A stretch of DNA of 64,000 bases from Erysipelotrichaceae bacterium (GCA_017539025.1 JAFYHT010000007.1:1-64000); one strand, 5' to 3'. Positions 1 to 8,828 are shown, counted from the stretch's first letter. The notes: generated by a model not told the origin, from the sequence alone. Numbers and translations are program-made.

Positions 1-364
1 CCATGACCCGGAAGGTATATTTTCCATCTCCCGACTGTAACGGGAATATGGCCACATCCCCTTCCTTTGAAAGATCGTAATTGTAAGTCTCATCTGTCAG
101 AACCTGAAACTTCAGCTTGGAATCCGATGTTGCCGAAACGGCTACATAGCCTTCTTCCACATGAGAAAGATCGATATAGGCACCGTTCTTGCTTTCAGCG
201 GCATCCTTATCAAAAACCGACTCCGCAAATTCCGGTACTTCATATCTTTCTTCCGGCGGCAATGGTTCATCAGGCGTCTTCCCGCTTTCCTCTGCGCTTG
301 CTTCGCTGCCGCAACCGCATAGGCAGAACAATAATAAGAAGCTCAAAAAGACTTTGAGCTTCAT
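1..364 (-). CDS. Lipoprotein, N-terminal part (3' end outside window)
   Basis: The first 121 residues of a leftward gene are visible; the rest lies outside the window. The N-terminus is Met-Lys followed by a leucine-rich hydrophobic stretch that ends in CLCGC, a plausible lipobox, so the product should be a membrane-anchored lipoprotein. After a Glu/Pro-rich linker comes a beta-rich segment (GAYIDLSHVEEGYVAVSA). I associate this arrangement with transglutaminase-like surface lipoproteins of anaerobic Bacillota, but the catalytic part is not visible, so the function stays open. The start is the ATG at 364, about 50 bases downstream of the stop of the DUF4236 gene, so the two may be co-transcribed. 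Confidence 0.6.
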   Translation of the reverse strand, partial: MKLKVFLSFLLLFCLCGCGSEASAEESGKTPDEPLPPEERYEVPEFAESVFDKDAAESKNGAYIDLSHVEEGYVAVSATSDSKLKFQVLTDETYNYDLSKEGDVAIFPLQSGDGKYTFRVM

Positions 365-412
365 TTTACTGTTATCGGATAAACAAGAAGAACGATATCC
401 CGTTCCTATCCT

Positions 413-1606
413 TTATTTCTCTTCTCTCAGCAGTCTTAAACCTTCCTTGAGGTATTCTCCTGCCGTTTCATAACGATATTCATTCAGTCTTTCTGCGATC
501 TTGCTCAGATCGGAAGACTTGTAACCCAGTTCCTTGAGAGCCTTCAGAGCATCATCCACCAGTTCATTAGTCTTGATGACAGACTCCATCTCATAAGGCT
601 TGATCGCCTTGAAGTTGTAGGCTGTCGACATATTGATCCTGTTTTCAAAATTCAGGATGAACTGATAGAGATCATCGACCTTGCTGAGATCACACTTTTC
701 AAAAGCCTCTCTCTTGTATTTGACGGAATACAGATACTGATCGACCAGATCACCGCTCTTGTCTCTGACTGTCGTGAATGCCGACATGACGACCTCATCG
801 ATATAGGATGAGACATTGAAATAGTTGGCAGTCAGGAAAACGCCCAGTGACAGCACCAGTCTGGCATATTCTTCCTTCATGGCTGCGTTGGTCTTTCTCT
901 TGTATAAAGTCTTTCCGTTGTTGTATGCAGGATATTGCCTGTCGAGATCTTCGATCTCCGGCAGATCCAGGTCGACATAAAGGACATCATCTTCCAGCTC
1001 ATAGTTGACTCTGACATCATATGCCAGTTCCAGATTGTTCATGAAAGAAGACACCATGTTTTCGATCGTATCCTCATCACCGGCGATCGCATATTCGCAA
1101 AGTTCCTTCATCGCCTCGGAATCCAGTTCGTCGACATATTTGCGATACTGTTTCTTGGTCATGACCGGAGCGGTATACTTGTGCAGGTTGACGATCGCTT
1201 CCTGATTCTTTTCATATTCTTCTACGACATCGACGGCATCTTCTTTGGCATCTTCTTCAAGAAGCAGTTCTTCCTTTGTCTCTTCGCCTTTCTTCTTTAA
1301 TGAAGAAGTTTTTCTTTGTTCAGCTTCTTCAGCAGAAATATAAGTCTTCTTTTTCACACCGGAAGAAGAAACGGTCTTTTTCTTTTTCTTTTTATTCCCC
1401 AAAATGCCGCCGGCGATCTTCTGGCGATAAGAAAGACCTGTTCCGGTCATACCAACTGCCGCAGGAGACAGATTCAGATAAGTCCCCTTGGTACCGATAT
1501 TGACGGAAGCACCCCTCTTACCGATGGTCGCACTGACACCGTTCTTGGTGAAATTGACTCTGAGATAATTGCCGATCTTGATCGACTTCGCAAACCTGAT
1601 ACCCAT
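413..1606 (-). CDS. DUF4236 domain protein with Lys/Glu-rich coiled linker
   Basis: 397 residues. The first 60 residues (MGIRFAKSIKIG, then Gly-rich strands such as GKRGASVNIGTKGTYLN) match the small beta-rich DUF4236 domain, whose role is unknown. A strongly charged region follows (about residues 70-135, with a run of lysines and then Glu/Lys-rich helix typical of a coiled coil). A C-terminal globular part of about 250 residues resembles nothing I can name. There is no signal peptide or membrane segment, so it is probably cytoplasmic. It lies about 95 bases downstream of glyA on the same strand; I see no convincing promoter or terminator between them. Confidence 0.7.
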   Translation of the reverse strand: MGIRFAKSIKIGNYLRVNFTKNGVSATIGKRGASVNIGTKGTYLNLSPAAVGMTGTGLSYRQKIAGGILGNKKKKKKTVSSSGVKKKTYISAEEAEQRKTSSLKKKGEETKEELLLEEDAKEDAVDVVEEYEKNQEAIVNLHKYTAPVMTKKQYRKYVDELDSEAMKELCEYAIAGDEDTIENMVSSFMNNLELAYDVRVNYELEDDVLYVDLDLPEIEDLDRQYPAYNNGKTLYKRKTNAAMKEEYARLVLSLGVFLTANYFNVSSYIDEVVMSAFTTVRDKSGDLVDQYLYSVKYKREAFEKCDLSKVDDLYQFILNFENRINMSTAYNFKAIKPYEMESVIKTNELVDDALKALKELGYKSSDLSKIAERLNEYRYETAGEYLKEGLRLLREEK

Positions 1607-1700
1607 ATTGAGCTCCTTTAATGATAAAAGTAACCTTATTAATTAATATTTTAAGCTATTTGAGTCTAATAAGTGACATAAAGAATCGTCTTTTAAGAGA

Positions 1701-2915
1701 TTATACGAAAGCCTCCATCAGCTTTTCGACTCTTGACCTTGCCTCTTCAATGCTTCCCTGATCTTCCGGATGATGGGCAAGCAGAGAAATGATCCTTCCC
1801 ACTTCAATGAATTCTTCTTCCTTGAAACCTCTCGTCGTCATTGCCGGAGTACCGAGCCTGACACCGCTGGTATATGCCGGTTTCTCGCTGTCAAACGGGA
1901 TCGCGTTCTTGTTTACCGTGATATTGACTTCATCCAGTCTTTCTTCCAGCTGCTTGCCGGTGATTCCAAGCGAATTCTTGACATCGACCAGCACCATGTG
2001 ATTATCGGTATCTCCCGATACGATACGGAAGCCTTCTTCTTTCAATGTATTGGCCAGCACTTTCGCGTTTCTGATGACCTGTTTCTGGTATTCGATGAAT
2101 TCCGGCTGCATCGCCTCATAGAAACAGATGGCCTTGCCGGCGATCACATGGCACAACGGCCCGCCCTGGATCCCAGGGAATACCGCCTTATCGAGATCCT
2201 TGGCATACTTCTCCTTGCATAAGATCAGACCGCCTCTGGGACCTCTTAAAGTCTTATGAGTCGTAGATGTCACAAAATCCGCATATGGAACAGGAGAAGG
2301 ATGAAGACCTGCCGCAACAAGACCTGCCACATGGGCCATATCCACCATCAGATAGGCATCGACCTTATCGGCGATGGATCTGAATCTTTCATAATCGATG
2401 AACCTGGCATAAGCGCTTGCTCCGGCTACGATCAGCTTCGGCCTTACTTCCAGAGCGATCCTTTCGACCTCATCGTAATCGATCATCTCGGTTTCACGAT
2501 CCACGCCATAGCTGAAAGTCTCATAGTCTTTTCCCGAAAAACTCAGTTTATAGCCATGAGTCAGATGTCCTCCGGCATCCAAAGACATGCCCAAGATCCT
2601 GTCACCCTGCTTCAATATCGCGCGATAGACCCCCATATTGGCAGAAGAACCGCAATGAGGCTGCACGTTGGCATGTTCCGCATGGAAGAGTTCGCATGCC
2701 CTTTCTTTTGCCAGAGCCTCCGATTCGTCCACATTGATGCAGCCGCCATAGTATCTTCTTCCGGGATATCCCTCCGCATACTTATTGGTCAGACAGCTGC
2801 CGACCGCTTCCATGACATCCTTTGAACAGTAGTTTTCGGAAGCGATCAGTTCGATATTATGTCTTTGACGATCCTCTTCCTGATGAATGATCCTTTCAAT
2901 CTCTTTATCTTTCAT
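1701..2915 (-). CDS. glyA: Serine hydroxymethyltransferase
   Basis: 404 residues, the usual bacterial length. The enzyme interconverts serine and glycine with tetrahydrofolate and supplies one-carbon units. The N-terminal [13 protein letters not shown] and [15 protein letters not shown] motifs and the PLP-lysine motif [14 protein letters not shown] are intact. The ATG at 2915 is preceded by GAGGGAACT as ribosome-binding site. It follows a 50-residue membrane protein gene with a 9-base gap and is probably co-transcribed with it from a -10 box on this strand at about 3117-3122. Confidence 0.97.
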   Translation of the reverse strand: MKDKEIERIIHQEEDRQRHNIELIASENYCSKDVMEAVGSCLTNKYAEGYPGRRYYGGCINVDESEALAKERACELFHAEHANVQPHCGSSANMGVYRAILKQGDRILGMSLDAGGHLTHGYKLSFSGKDYETFSYGVDRETEMIDYDEVERIALEVRPKLIVAGASAYARFIDYERFRSIADKVDAYLMVDMAHVAGLVAAGLHPSPVPYADFVTSTTHKTLRGPRGGLILCKEKYAKDLDKAVFPGIQGGPLCHVIAGKAICFYEAMQPEFIEYQKQVIRNAKVLANTLKEEGFRIVSGDTDNHMVLVDVKNSLGITGKQLEERLDEVNITVNKNAIPFDSEKPAYTSGVRLGTPAMTTRGFKEEEFIEVGRIISLLAHHPEDQGSIEEARSRVEKLMEAFV

Positions 2916-2924
2916 AGTTCCCTC

Positions 2925-3077
2925 TTATCTTTTCAGTTTCACGACATAGCCGATGCATATCAAAACAAGATATGCCAGAAAGCCATACATGACAAAAACA
3001 TGATCTGAGTTGAAGACCAGCCTGGAAAAGAAAGATCCCAAGCCGATCAGAAACAATAGATATACTGCTTTATTCAT
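2925..3077 (-). CDS. Small hydrophobic protein, two membrane segments
   Basis: A 50-residue reading frame: MNKAVYLLFLIGLGSFFSRL, then a short polar turn, a second hydrophobic stretch (about residues 27-46) and a C-terminal KLKR. Two transmembrane helices with positive residues at the C-terminus are apparent. AAAGGGG sits 8 bases before the ATG, a good ribosome-binding site, and glyA follows after 9 bases. Shine-Dalgarno sequence, clean membrane topology and tight spacing argue that it is a real gene. I do not recognise the family. Confidence 0.72.
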   Translation of the reverse strand: MNKAVYLLFLIGLGSFFSRLVFNSDHVFVMYGFLAYLVLICIGYVVKLKR

Positions 3078-3116
3078 CTTCGTCCCCTTTGATCATGAGA
3101 CAATCTCTCTACTTTT

Positions 3117-3122
3117 ATTATA
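3117..3122 (-). promoter_or_regulatory. Candidate -10 box for the small protein-glyA operon
   Basis: TATAAT on the minus strand about 40 bases before the first start codon. No good -35 hexamer is found at the usual distance, so this rests on the -10 match and position only. Confidence 0.4.
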
Positions 3123-3166
3123 CCTCGAGACCACCCACTTCTTTCACATCTCAAAGAAATCTTAAC

Positions 3167-3181
3167 TGTTATAATAAAGCT
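3167..3181 (+). promoter_or_regulatory. Extended -10 promoter giving a leaderless barnase mRNA
   Basis: TGTTATAAT (an extended -10, TG-N-TATAAT, at 3167-3175) is followed by AAAGCT and then the ATG at 3182. With the usual spacing of about six bases the transcript would begin at the A of the ATG. No Shine-Dalgarno sequence precedes the start. The -35 region is poor, which suits an extended -10 promoter. Confidence 0.6.
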
Positions 3182-3661
3182 ATGAAGAGATTATTCAGAT
3201 TCATCCTGATCGCCGTCCTTCTGTCGGCCGCATTATATATCGGTTCACGCTTCTTCTATCAGCCAAGTGAACCGGTAGAGCCAGTCATACCGGATATCGT
3301 TGAGACGATCGACTATGAAGGAAGCTATACTTCCAAGGAAGATGTCGCCTTGTATCTGATCACCTATGGAGAACTGCCTCACAATTTCGTCACCAAAAAA
3401 GAAGCCAGAAAGCTCGGCTGGGTCCCTTCCAAAGGAAACCTGCAGGAAGTCTGTGAAGGCTGTTCCATCGGCGGAGATTATTTCACCTACAGAGAAGAGG
3501 AAGGACTTCCATACAAAAAAGGAAGAAATTACTACGAATGCGATATCGACTACAACGGCGGAACAAGGAATGCCAAACGCATCGTCTTTTCCGATGATGG
3601 GCTTATTTACTATACCGGCGATCACTATAAGACTTTTGAACTGCTATATGGAGAACCATGA
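3182..3661 (+). CDS. Membrane-anchored or secreted barnase-family ribonuclease
   Basis: 159 residues from the ATG at 3182. Residues 1-25 are a Lys/Arg start plus a hydrophobic helix (signal peptide or anchor), then a Pro/Glu-rich linker, then a barnase fold from about residue 47. It follows Bacillus barnase closely: YLITYGELPHNFVTKKEA, LGWVPSKGNL, SIGGDYF, and the catalytic set Lys72, Glu119 (YECDIDY), Arg129/Arg133 (TRNAKR) and His148 (GDHYKTF), corresponding to barnase Lys27, Glu73, Arg83/Arg87 and His102. An active guanyl-preferring RNase outside the membrane is expected. A Cys-x-x-Cys pair (91, 94) absent from barnase could form a disulfide. The gene overlaps the barstar gene by four bases. 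An upstream in-frame start at 3089 would bury the promoter and put 31 polar residues before the signal helix, so I rejected it. Confidence 0.9.
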   Translation: MKRLFRFILIAVLLSAALYIGSRFFYQPSEPVEPVIPDIVETIDYEGSYTSKEDVALYLITYGELPHNFVTKKEARKLGWVPSKGNLQEVCEGCSIGGDYFTYREEEGLPYKKGRNYYECDIDYNGGTRNAKRIVFSDDGLIYYTGDHYKTFELLYGEP

Positions 3662-4185
3662 TGAAACAGATCACACTGGATATCGGCCAGCTCAATGAGC
3701 TCGGTTTCAATTACCTTCAGGCCATATTGCCTGACTTTGAGGGAGAAGACTTTGAATCCCTTTATGCATCATTGACTTATCTGGAAGAAACGGAATTCCT
3801 GGTCGAAAACTATGATCAGCTCGATGACTTTTCTTCAGCGATCATCCGCCTGATCAATGAAGTAGCAGACGATTACGGAAACATCACACTGAGCTTTTCC
3901 GAAAACGAATCCAATATCGAAAGAAAAAAGATCGTCATGGATATCCATGAACTCGACAAAAGAGGACATGAATATCTCAAGGAACTCTTCGACTTCCCCG
4001 ACTACTACGGAGAAAACCTCGATGCCCTCTATGACTGCCTGTGTGAACAGGATGACACGGAAGTCATCGTCATGAATTCCGACGATCTTTCTAGATTCTC
4101 ATTAAAAGTGCTGGATGTCTTTGATGAAGTTGCCGACGAATTCGGCAATCTCAAGATCACATATGAATATGACGAAGAAGAGTGA
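3658..4185 (+). CDS. Two-domain barstar-family inhibitor
   Basis: 175 residues (174 if the second ATG at 3661 is used; GGAG lies just upstream of both). Two barstar-like domains in tandem: about residues 3-82 and 91-173. The second is canonical (FPDYYGENLDALYDCL) and keeps Asp122 and Asp126, equivalent to the barnase-contacting Asp35 and Asp39 of barstar. The first keeps the fold signature (LPDFEGEDFESLYASL), but the two contact positions are Glu33 and Ala37. The protein is acidic and lacks a signal peptide, as expected for a cytoplasmic inhibitor protecting the producer. It overlaps the ribonuclease stop codon, so the two are translationally coupled. Confidence 0.92.
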   Translation: MMKQITLDIGQLNELGFNYLQAILPDFEGEDFESLYASLTYLEETEFLVENYDQLDDFSSAIIRLINEVADDYGNITLSFSENESNIERKKIVMDIHELDKRGHEYLKELFDFPDYYGENLDALYDCLCEQDDTEVIVMNSDDLSRFSLKVLDVFDEVADEFGNLKITYEYDEEE

Positions 4186-4205
4186 CCGCAGTCACTCTTC
4201 TTTTT
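4177..4205 (+). terminator. Terminator of the barnase-barstar operon
   Basis: A 10-bp perfect stem (GAAGAGTGAC / GTCACTCTTC) with a CGCA loop followed by five T. The barstar stop codon lies within the left arm. Confidence 0.9.
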
Positions 4206-4207
4206 AC

Positions 4208-4552
4208 TTAATCGTTGATGAGATCCTCAAGGATCTTTTTTTCATCCAGGATCCCCTTTAACATTTCGGAATAATCCATTTCCGTATGAGATCTCAGAAG
4301 CTCTGTGATCTCAACGACCTTCTGATACAAAGGAGTCAGTGACAGATTTCCCGAAACACCCTTCAGCGCATGGGCAGCCTTGAATCCTTCTTCCAGGTCA
4401 TTCTCACTGATTGCCTTTTCCAGCTGATCGAATGATGCCTCAGAAATGATCATGGAGACCATACGCAGATAGAAATCCTCATTGTTCATGCACAGAGCCA
4501 GACCTGCGTCCACATCTGCGCCGTATTCTCTCAGTTTCTCGATACTAATCAT
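4208..4552 (-). CDS. Stand-alone histidine phosphotransfer (HPt) protein
   Basis: 114 residues, all helical in character. The motif AAHALKGVSGNLS with His61 is the phosphorylated histidine of HPt domains, followed by the expected second helix pair. HPt proteins relay phosphate between a hybrid kinase receiver and a second receiver. The only hybrid kinase in the window (13305-14756) ends in a receiver and has no HPt of its own, so it is a candidate partner. The gene follows gpmI after 20 bases and is probably co-transcribed with it. Confidence 0.88.
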   Translation of the reverse strand: MISIEKLREYGADVDAGLALCMNNEDFYLRMVSMIISEASFDQLEKAISENDLEEGFKAAHALKGVSGNLSLTPLYQKVVEITELLRSHTEMDYSEMLKGILDEKKILEDLIND

Positions 4553-4572
4553 TCCGATAAAGTAATCCTTTC

Positions 4573-6138
4573 CTAGATCATTGCCTCATCCCAGGAAGCA
4601 GGAACTTCCAGGTTCAGGAGCTTGAAGACTGTCGCAGCGATATTGCTCAGACCGAATTCACCCTCTTTGATCGTGACATCACCCGCATTGTAGATGATGA
4701 ACGGAACTTTGTTCAGAGTGTGAGAAGTCTTCGGCTTGATCGGATCAGTCTCTTTCTTTCTCTTTTCATACATCTCATCCGCATTGCCATGATCAGCTGT
4801 GATCAGTAAGACACAGTCGTTCCTGTCACAGGCATCCATGATGCGCTTGAGGTTGAGGTCAACAGACTCGACACCGATGATCGTTGCCTCATAGTTTCCG
4901 GTATGACCGACCATATCGCCATTCGGGAAGTTGGTCCTTAAGAACGTATATTTCTTGGAATCGATCGCCTCTACCAGCTGATCGGTGATGTCAGAAGACT
5001 TCATCCAAGGTCTCTCGTCGAATGGGCACAGATCAGACTTGATCTCGACCCAGGTCTCGAGTTCATCGGAGAACTTTTCGCTGCGGTTGCCATTCCAGAA
5101 GTAAGTCACATGACCGAACTTCTGTGTCTCGGAGATCGCATAAGTCCTGATGTTGTTTTTCACCAGATACTCGGACATCGTATCCTTGATTGCCGGCGGA
5201 TTTACCAGATAGTGGTTCGGGATATGTAAGTCACCATCATATTCCAACATGCCTGCGTATAAGACATCGACTTCCTTTGATTTTTCAAACTTGAAGTTGT
5301 TGTTGTCGAAAGCTCTGGAGATCTCTAAGGCTCTGTCACCTCTGAAGTTGAAGTAAATGACAGAATCATGATCCTCGATCGTACCAACCGGCTTGCCATC
5401 CTTGACGATGACGAATTCAGGCAGGTTCTGGTCGTTGACACCTAATTCATTTCTGTAAGTCTCGATCGCAGCTGTTGCGCTTTCAAACTGTCTGCCGATA
5501 CCTGCAACATGGCAATCCCAGCCTCTTCTGACCATTTCCCAGTCAGCTTCGTAACGGTCCATCGTGATATACATTCTGCCGCCGCCGGAAGCGATCGCTG
5601 AATCAAAGCTGTCATCATTTAATGAAGCCATCAGCTCTTCCAGTTCATCGATATACTTCAGACCGGAAGTTTCCGGAACATCTCTGCCATCCATCAGAAC
5701 ATGAACTCTGACTCTGCTGATGCCTTCCTTCTTCGCCTCGGCGATCATCGCCTTGAGGTGAGAGATATTGGAATGGACATTGCCATCTGAAAGTAATCCC
5801 AGGAAATGCAAAGTATGACCTTTTGCGTTTTCGATCAGCTGTTTCCAGGTCTCACTCTGATAGATCGAACCATTTGCGATCGATTCATTGACCAGTTTGG
5901 CACCCTGAGAATAGATCTGTCCGCAACCGATGGCGTTATGGCCGACTTCGGAGTTGCCCATATCGTCATCGCTTGGAAGACCCACAGCCTCGCCATGAGC
6001 CTTGATCTTGGTCCACGGACAAGTTTCCTTCAGATGATCCAGATTCGGTGTATAGGCATTCTTGACGGCATTGCCTTCGACTTTATCGCTTTCGCCGACG
6101 CCATCCATTACCACTAGAACTACAGGTTTATTTATCAT
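4573..6138 (-). CDS. gpmI: 2,3-bisphosphoglycerate-independent phosphoglycerate mutase
   Basis: 521 residues, normal for this manganese-dependent enzyme of glycolysis (3-phosphoglycerate to 2-phosphoglycerate). The N-terminal metal motif VVMDGVG, the phosphoserine motif DMGNSEVGHNAIG and the C-terminal metal motif ITADHGNADEM are intact. The ATG at 6138 is preceded by a purine-rich GAAGGAAAAAAT. The downstream HPt gene is close enough to share the transcript. Confidence 0.97.
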   Translation of the reverse strand: MINKPVVLVVMDGVGESDKVEGNAVKNAYTPNLDHLKETCPWTKIKAHGEAVGLPSDDDMGNSEVGHNAIGCGQIYSQGAKLVNESIANGSIYQSETWKQLIENAKGHTLHFLGLLSDGNVHSNISHLKAMIAEAKKEGISRVRVHVLMDGRDVPETSGLKYIDELEELMASLNDDSFDSAIASGGGRMYITMDRYEADWEMVRRGWDCHVAGIGRQFESATAAIETYRNELGVNDQNLPEFVIVKDGKPVGTIEDHDSVIYFNFRGDRALEISRAFDNNNFKFEKSKEVDVLYAGMLEYDGDLHIPNHYLVNPPAIKDTMSEYLVKNNIRTYAISETQKFGHVTYFWNGNRSEKFSDELETWVEIKSDLCPFDERPWMKSSDITDQLVEAIDSKKYTFLRTNFPNGDMVGHTGNYEATIIGVESVDLNLKRIMDACDRNDCVLLITADHGNADEMYEKRKKETDPIKPKTSHTLNKVPFIIYNAGDVTIKEGEFGLSNIAATVFKLLNLEVPASWDEAMI

Positions 6139-6184
6139 ATTTTTTCCTTCTTTCTTTCATCTAAATCTTAACATAGAAAAGATG

Positions 6185-6207
6185 AAAAAGGCGGATTACC
6201 CTCCGCC
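6185..6207 (-). terminator. Terminator of the epimerase gene
   Basis: On the minus strand: GGCGGA, 6-base loop, TCCGCC, then five T. It separates the epimerase gene from gpmI. Confidence 0.85.
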
Positions 6208-6223
6208 TGTTCAAATCTTTTCC

Positions 6224-7234
6224 TTAATTCCCGTAAAAGTCCCTGTACCACTTCGCAAAACGACTCAGCCCTTCTTTTAAAGAAGTATCCGGCTTGAAAC
6301 CGTAATCCTCCTGAAGCGGTGTCGTATCCGCATAAGTCACTTCCACATCACCTGGCTGCATCTCTACCAGTTCCATGTGTTCATCGATATTGAAGTCCTC
6401 ACTCAAGAGTCCTTCATCCTTGAGACACTGACCCAGAGTATAGACGAAATCCATCAGATTCTCCGGATGATGATTGCCGATATTGTAGAGATTGTAATCT
6501 TGCTTCGGACCCTTTTCCATGATCCTGATGATCCCTTCTACGATATCGTCGACATAAGTGAAATCACGCTTACAGTTGCCGTAATTGAAGATCCTGATCT
6601 TTTCCCCATTCAATAATTTCTTCGTGAATGAGAAATATGCCATATCAGGACGACCTGCCGGACCATAGACCGTAAAGAAACGAAGACCGGTACTCTTGAT
6701 CCCATAGAGATGAGAATAAGTATAAGCCATCAGCTCATTCGTCTTTTTTGTAGCCGCATATAAAGATACAGGATGATCGACCTTGTCATCCGTAGAGAAA
6801 GGAACCTTCGTATTCCCTCCGTATACGGAAGAACTCGATGCATAGATCAGATGATCGACTGGATGATGTCTGACAGCCTCTAATATGTTATAGAAGCCGA
6901 TGACATTGGACTCGATATAGACATCCGGATTCTCGATCGAATATCTCACCCCTGCCTGAGCAGCCAGATTGACGACCAGATCGAAGTGATATTTCTCAAA
7001 CAGATCATCGATGAATGCCTTATCGGAAATATCTCCCTTGATGAAAGTATAATCCCGATTCAGATCATTGATCTTCTTCAAGCGATATTCCTTGATTGCA
7101 ACATCATAATAGTCATTCATATTGTCGACACCGACGATATGGATGTTTTCATTCTCTTTCAGTAATCTCATCGTGAGATAGGAACCGATGAAGCCGTTGC
7201 TTCCGGTGACAAGTATCGTTTTTTCATTCAGCAT
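6224..7234 (-). CDS. UDP-glucuronate 4-epimerase-like SDR enzyme
   Basis: 336 residues of the extended short-chain dehydrogenase family. The NAD motif TGSNGFIGSYL is at residues 11-21, with SSSSVYGG and the catalytic YAATK motif (SLYAATKKTNELMAYTYSHLYG) further on. The run GLRFFTVYGPAGRPDMAYF and the overall length fit UDP-glucuronate (GalA-forming) epimerases. It is divergent from a UDP-glucose dehydrogenase gene whose product would be its substrate, which supports UDP-galacturonate synthesis for a surface polymer. No ribosome-binding site precedes the ATG, and a -35/-10 pair places the transcript start at the ATG. Confidence 0.88.
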   Translation of the reverse strand: MLNEKTILVTGSNGFIGSYLTMRLLKENENIHIVGVDNMNDYYDVAIKEYRLKKINDLNRDYTFIKGDISDKAFIDDLFEKYHFDLVVNLAAQAGVRYSIENPDVYIESNVIGFYNILEAVRHHPVDHLIYASSSSVYGGNTKVPFSTDDKVDHPVSLYAATKKTNELMAYTYSHLYGIKSTGLRFFTVYGPAGRPDMAYFSFTKKLLNGEKIRIFNYGNCKRDFTYVDDIVEGIIRIMEKGPKQDYNLYNIGNHHPENLMDFVYTLGQCLKDEGLLSEDFNIDEHMELVEMQPGDVEVTYADTTPLQEDYGFKPDTSLKEGLSRFAKWYRDFYGN

Positions 7235-7240
7235 AGCTTT

Positions 7241-7269
7241 ATCATACTACCATCATTCATTCTTTTCAA
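7241..7269 (-). promoter_or_regulatory. Promoter of the epimerase gene (leaderless)
   Basis: On the minus strand TTGAAA (7264-7269), 17-base spacer, TATGAT (7241-7246), then AAAGCT and the ATG at 7234 (A of the ATG = 7234). The predicted transcript start coincides with the start codon. The -35 touches the left palindrome at 7269. Confidence 0.7.
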
Positions 7270-7287
7270 TGTTACTATTAATAACAT
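7269..7287. promoter_or_regulatory. Palindromic operator, copy 1
   Basis: ATGTTACTATTAATAACAT: arms ATGTTA/TAACAT separated by 7 bases. It abuts the -35 of the epimerase promoter. Same half-sites and spacing as copy 2 at 7312-7330. The natural candidate to bind is the XRE domain encoded just to the right. Confidence 0.6.
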
Positions 7288-7311
7288 TATCAATCTATTT
7301 ATTGTAATTTC

Positions 7312-7330
7312 ATGTTATTTTATATAACAT
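7312..7330. promoter_or_regulatory. Palindromic operator, copy 2
   Basis: ATGTTATTTTATATAACAT: arms ATGTTA/TAACAT (7 bp if the next A/T pair is counted) with the same 19-bp geometry as copy 1; centres are 43 bp apart, about four helical turns. It overlaps the likely -10 (TATAAC) of the dehydrogenase gene, so binding there should repress it. Confidence 0.62.
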
Positions 7331-7349
7331 AATAAGGGAGGTTTCATTT

Positions 7350-8828
7350 ATGAACAGGATCAGTATAGAAAACCTATCAAAAGTAATAAAGAACAAAAGG
7401 GAAAAACTCAATCTTTCCCAGTCTCAGCTGGCAAAGAAGACAAATATCAATCGTGCAATGATCTCCAAGATCGAAAACGGCAGTTATATGCCGTCAATTC
7501 CGCAGCTGGAAGATCTCATGGAAGTATTGAACTTCGACTTTGAAGAGATAAGAGAAAACGCAAAAGAAACAAAGAAAGAAACGCAGATCATATCGCGCAA
7601 GATCGCCGTTGCCGGAACGGGCTATGTCGGCATGTCGATCGCCGTCCTGCTTGCCCAGCACAACAGCGTCAAAGCAGTCGATATCATTAAAGAGAAAGTC
7701 GATCTGATCAATCAGAAGAGATCACCGATCCAGGATGACTATCTGGAAGACTATCTGAAAAACAAGGATCTGGATCTGGAGGCAACATTAGATGCGAAGT
7801 ACGCCTACAGCGATACCGATTATGTAGTCGTCGCAGCGCCAACCAATTACGACCCGCAAAAGAACTACTTCGATACCAGCGCAGTTGAAACGGTCATCGA
7901 CCTGGTCATGGAATACAATCCCGATGCGTATATCATCATCAAGTCGACCATCCCTGTCGGCTTCACCAGAAGGATCAGAAAAGTAAAGAATAACAGCAGG
8001 ATCTTATTCTCACCGGAATTTTTAAGAGAATCCAAAGCCTTATATGACAATCTCTATCCATCCAGGATCATCGTCGGAGCGGATCTGGAAGATAAGGAAA
8101 ACGTCAAAGCAGCTGAAGAATTCGTCACCCTTCTGGCACAAGGTGCGATCAAGGAAGACATCGACACCAGAGTCATGGGCCTGACCGAAGCGGAAGCCGT
8201 CAAACTCTTTGCGAATACCTATCTGGCACTGAGAGTCTCCTACTTCAACGAACTGGATACCTATGCCGAAACAAAAGGACTGGATACCAGATCCATCATC
8301 GACGGAGTCTGCCTGGATCCGCGTATCGGAACTCACTACAACAATCCATCCTTCGGCTATGGCGGCTATTGTCTGCCGAAAGATACCAAGCAGCTTCTGG
8401 CCAACTTTGAAGATGTACCGGAAAACCTGATCGAAGCGATCGTCGAATCCAACAGGACCAGAAAAGACTTCATCGCCGATCGAGTCCTGGATATCGCAGG
8501 AGCCTATGGCAATTCCGCTCAATACGACAGACAGAAAGAAAAACGAGTCGTCGTGGGCGTCTATCGTCTGACGATGAAATCCAATTCCGATAACTTCAGA
8601 CAATCCTCCATCCAGGGTGTCATGAAACGTATCAAAGCCAAAGGAGCAGAGGTCATCATCTACGAACCGACACTCAAAGACGGCGATACCTTCTTCGGAT
8701 CGAAAGTCGTCAACAATCTCAATAAATTCAAAAAGCTGTCGCAGGCGATCATTGCGAACCGCTACGACAGCTGTCTGGATGATGTAGTCGATAAAGTCTA
8801 CACCAGAGATCTTTACAGAAGAGACTAG
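7350..8828 (+). CDS. XRE-type HTH fused to UDP-glucose 6-dehydrogenase
   Basis: 492 residues. Residues 8-70 form an XRE/Cro helix-turn-helix ([23 protein letters not shown]). Residues 83-492 are a complete UDP-glucose/GDP-mannose dehydrogenase: NAD motif [14 protein letters not shown], substrate-binding SPEFLRE, Lys285 and catalytic Cys341 in [14 protein letters not shown]. The enzyme oxidises UDP-glucose to UDP-glucuronate with two NAD+. GGGAGG lies 10 bases before the ATG. One reading frame covers both domains with no break. The HTH and the paired palindromes upstream suggest that it regulates itself and the divergent epimerase. The enzyme call is firm; DNA binding is inferred. Confidence 0.93.
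   Translation: MNRISIENLSKVIKNKREKLNLSQSQLAKKTNINRAMISKIENGSYMPSIPQLEDLMEVLNFDFEEIRENAKETKKETQIISRKIAVAGTGYVGMSIAVLLAQHNSVKAVDIIKEKVDLINQKRSPIQDDYLEDYLKNKDLDLEATLDAKYAYSDTDYVVVAAPTNYDPQKNYFDTSAVETVIDLVMEYNPDAYIIIKSTIPVGFTRRIRKVKNNSRILFSPEFLRESKALYDNLYPSRIIVGADLEDKENVKAAEEFVTLLAQGAIKEDIDTRVMGLTEAEAVKLFANTYLALRVSYFNELDTYAETKGLDTRSIIDGVCLDPRIGTHYNNPSFGYGGYCLPKDTKQLLANFEDVPENLIEAIVESNRTRKDFIADRVLDIAGAYGNSAQYDRQKEKRVVVGVYRLTMKSNSDNFRQSSIQGVMKRIKAKGAEVIIYEPTLKDGDTFFGSKVVNNLNKFKKLSQAIIANRYDSCLDDVVDKVYTRDLYRRD

Noticed and set aside
2256-2825. Long frame on the plus strand opposite glyA (189 codons)
   Set aside because: Wholly antisense to a firmly identified gene; no ribosome-binding site or recognisable domain.
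3089-3181. Longer start for the barnase gene at 3089
   Set aside because: It would put 31 mostly polar residues before the signal helix and include the promoter; the ATG at 3182 fits signal peptide and -10 box.
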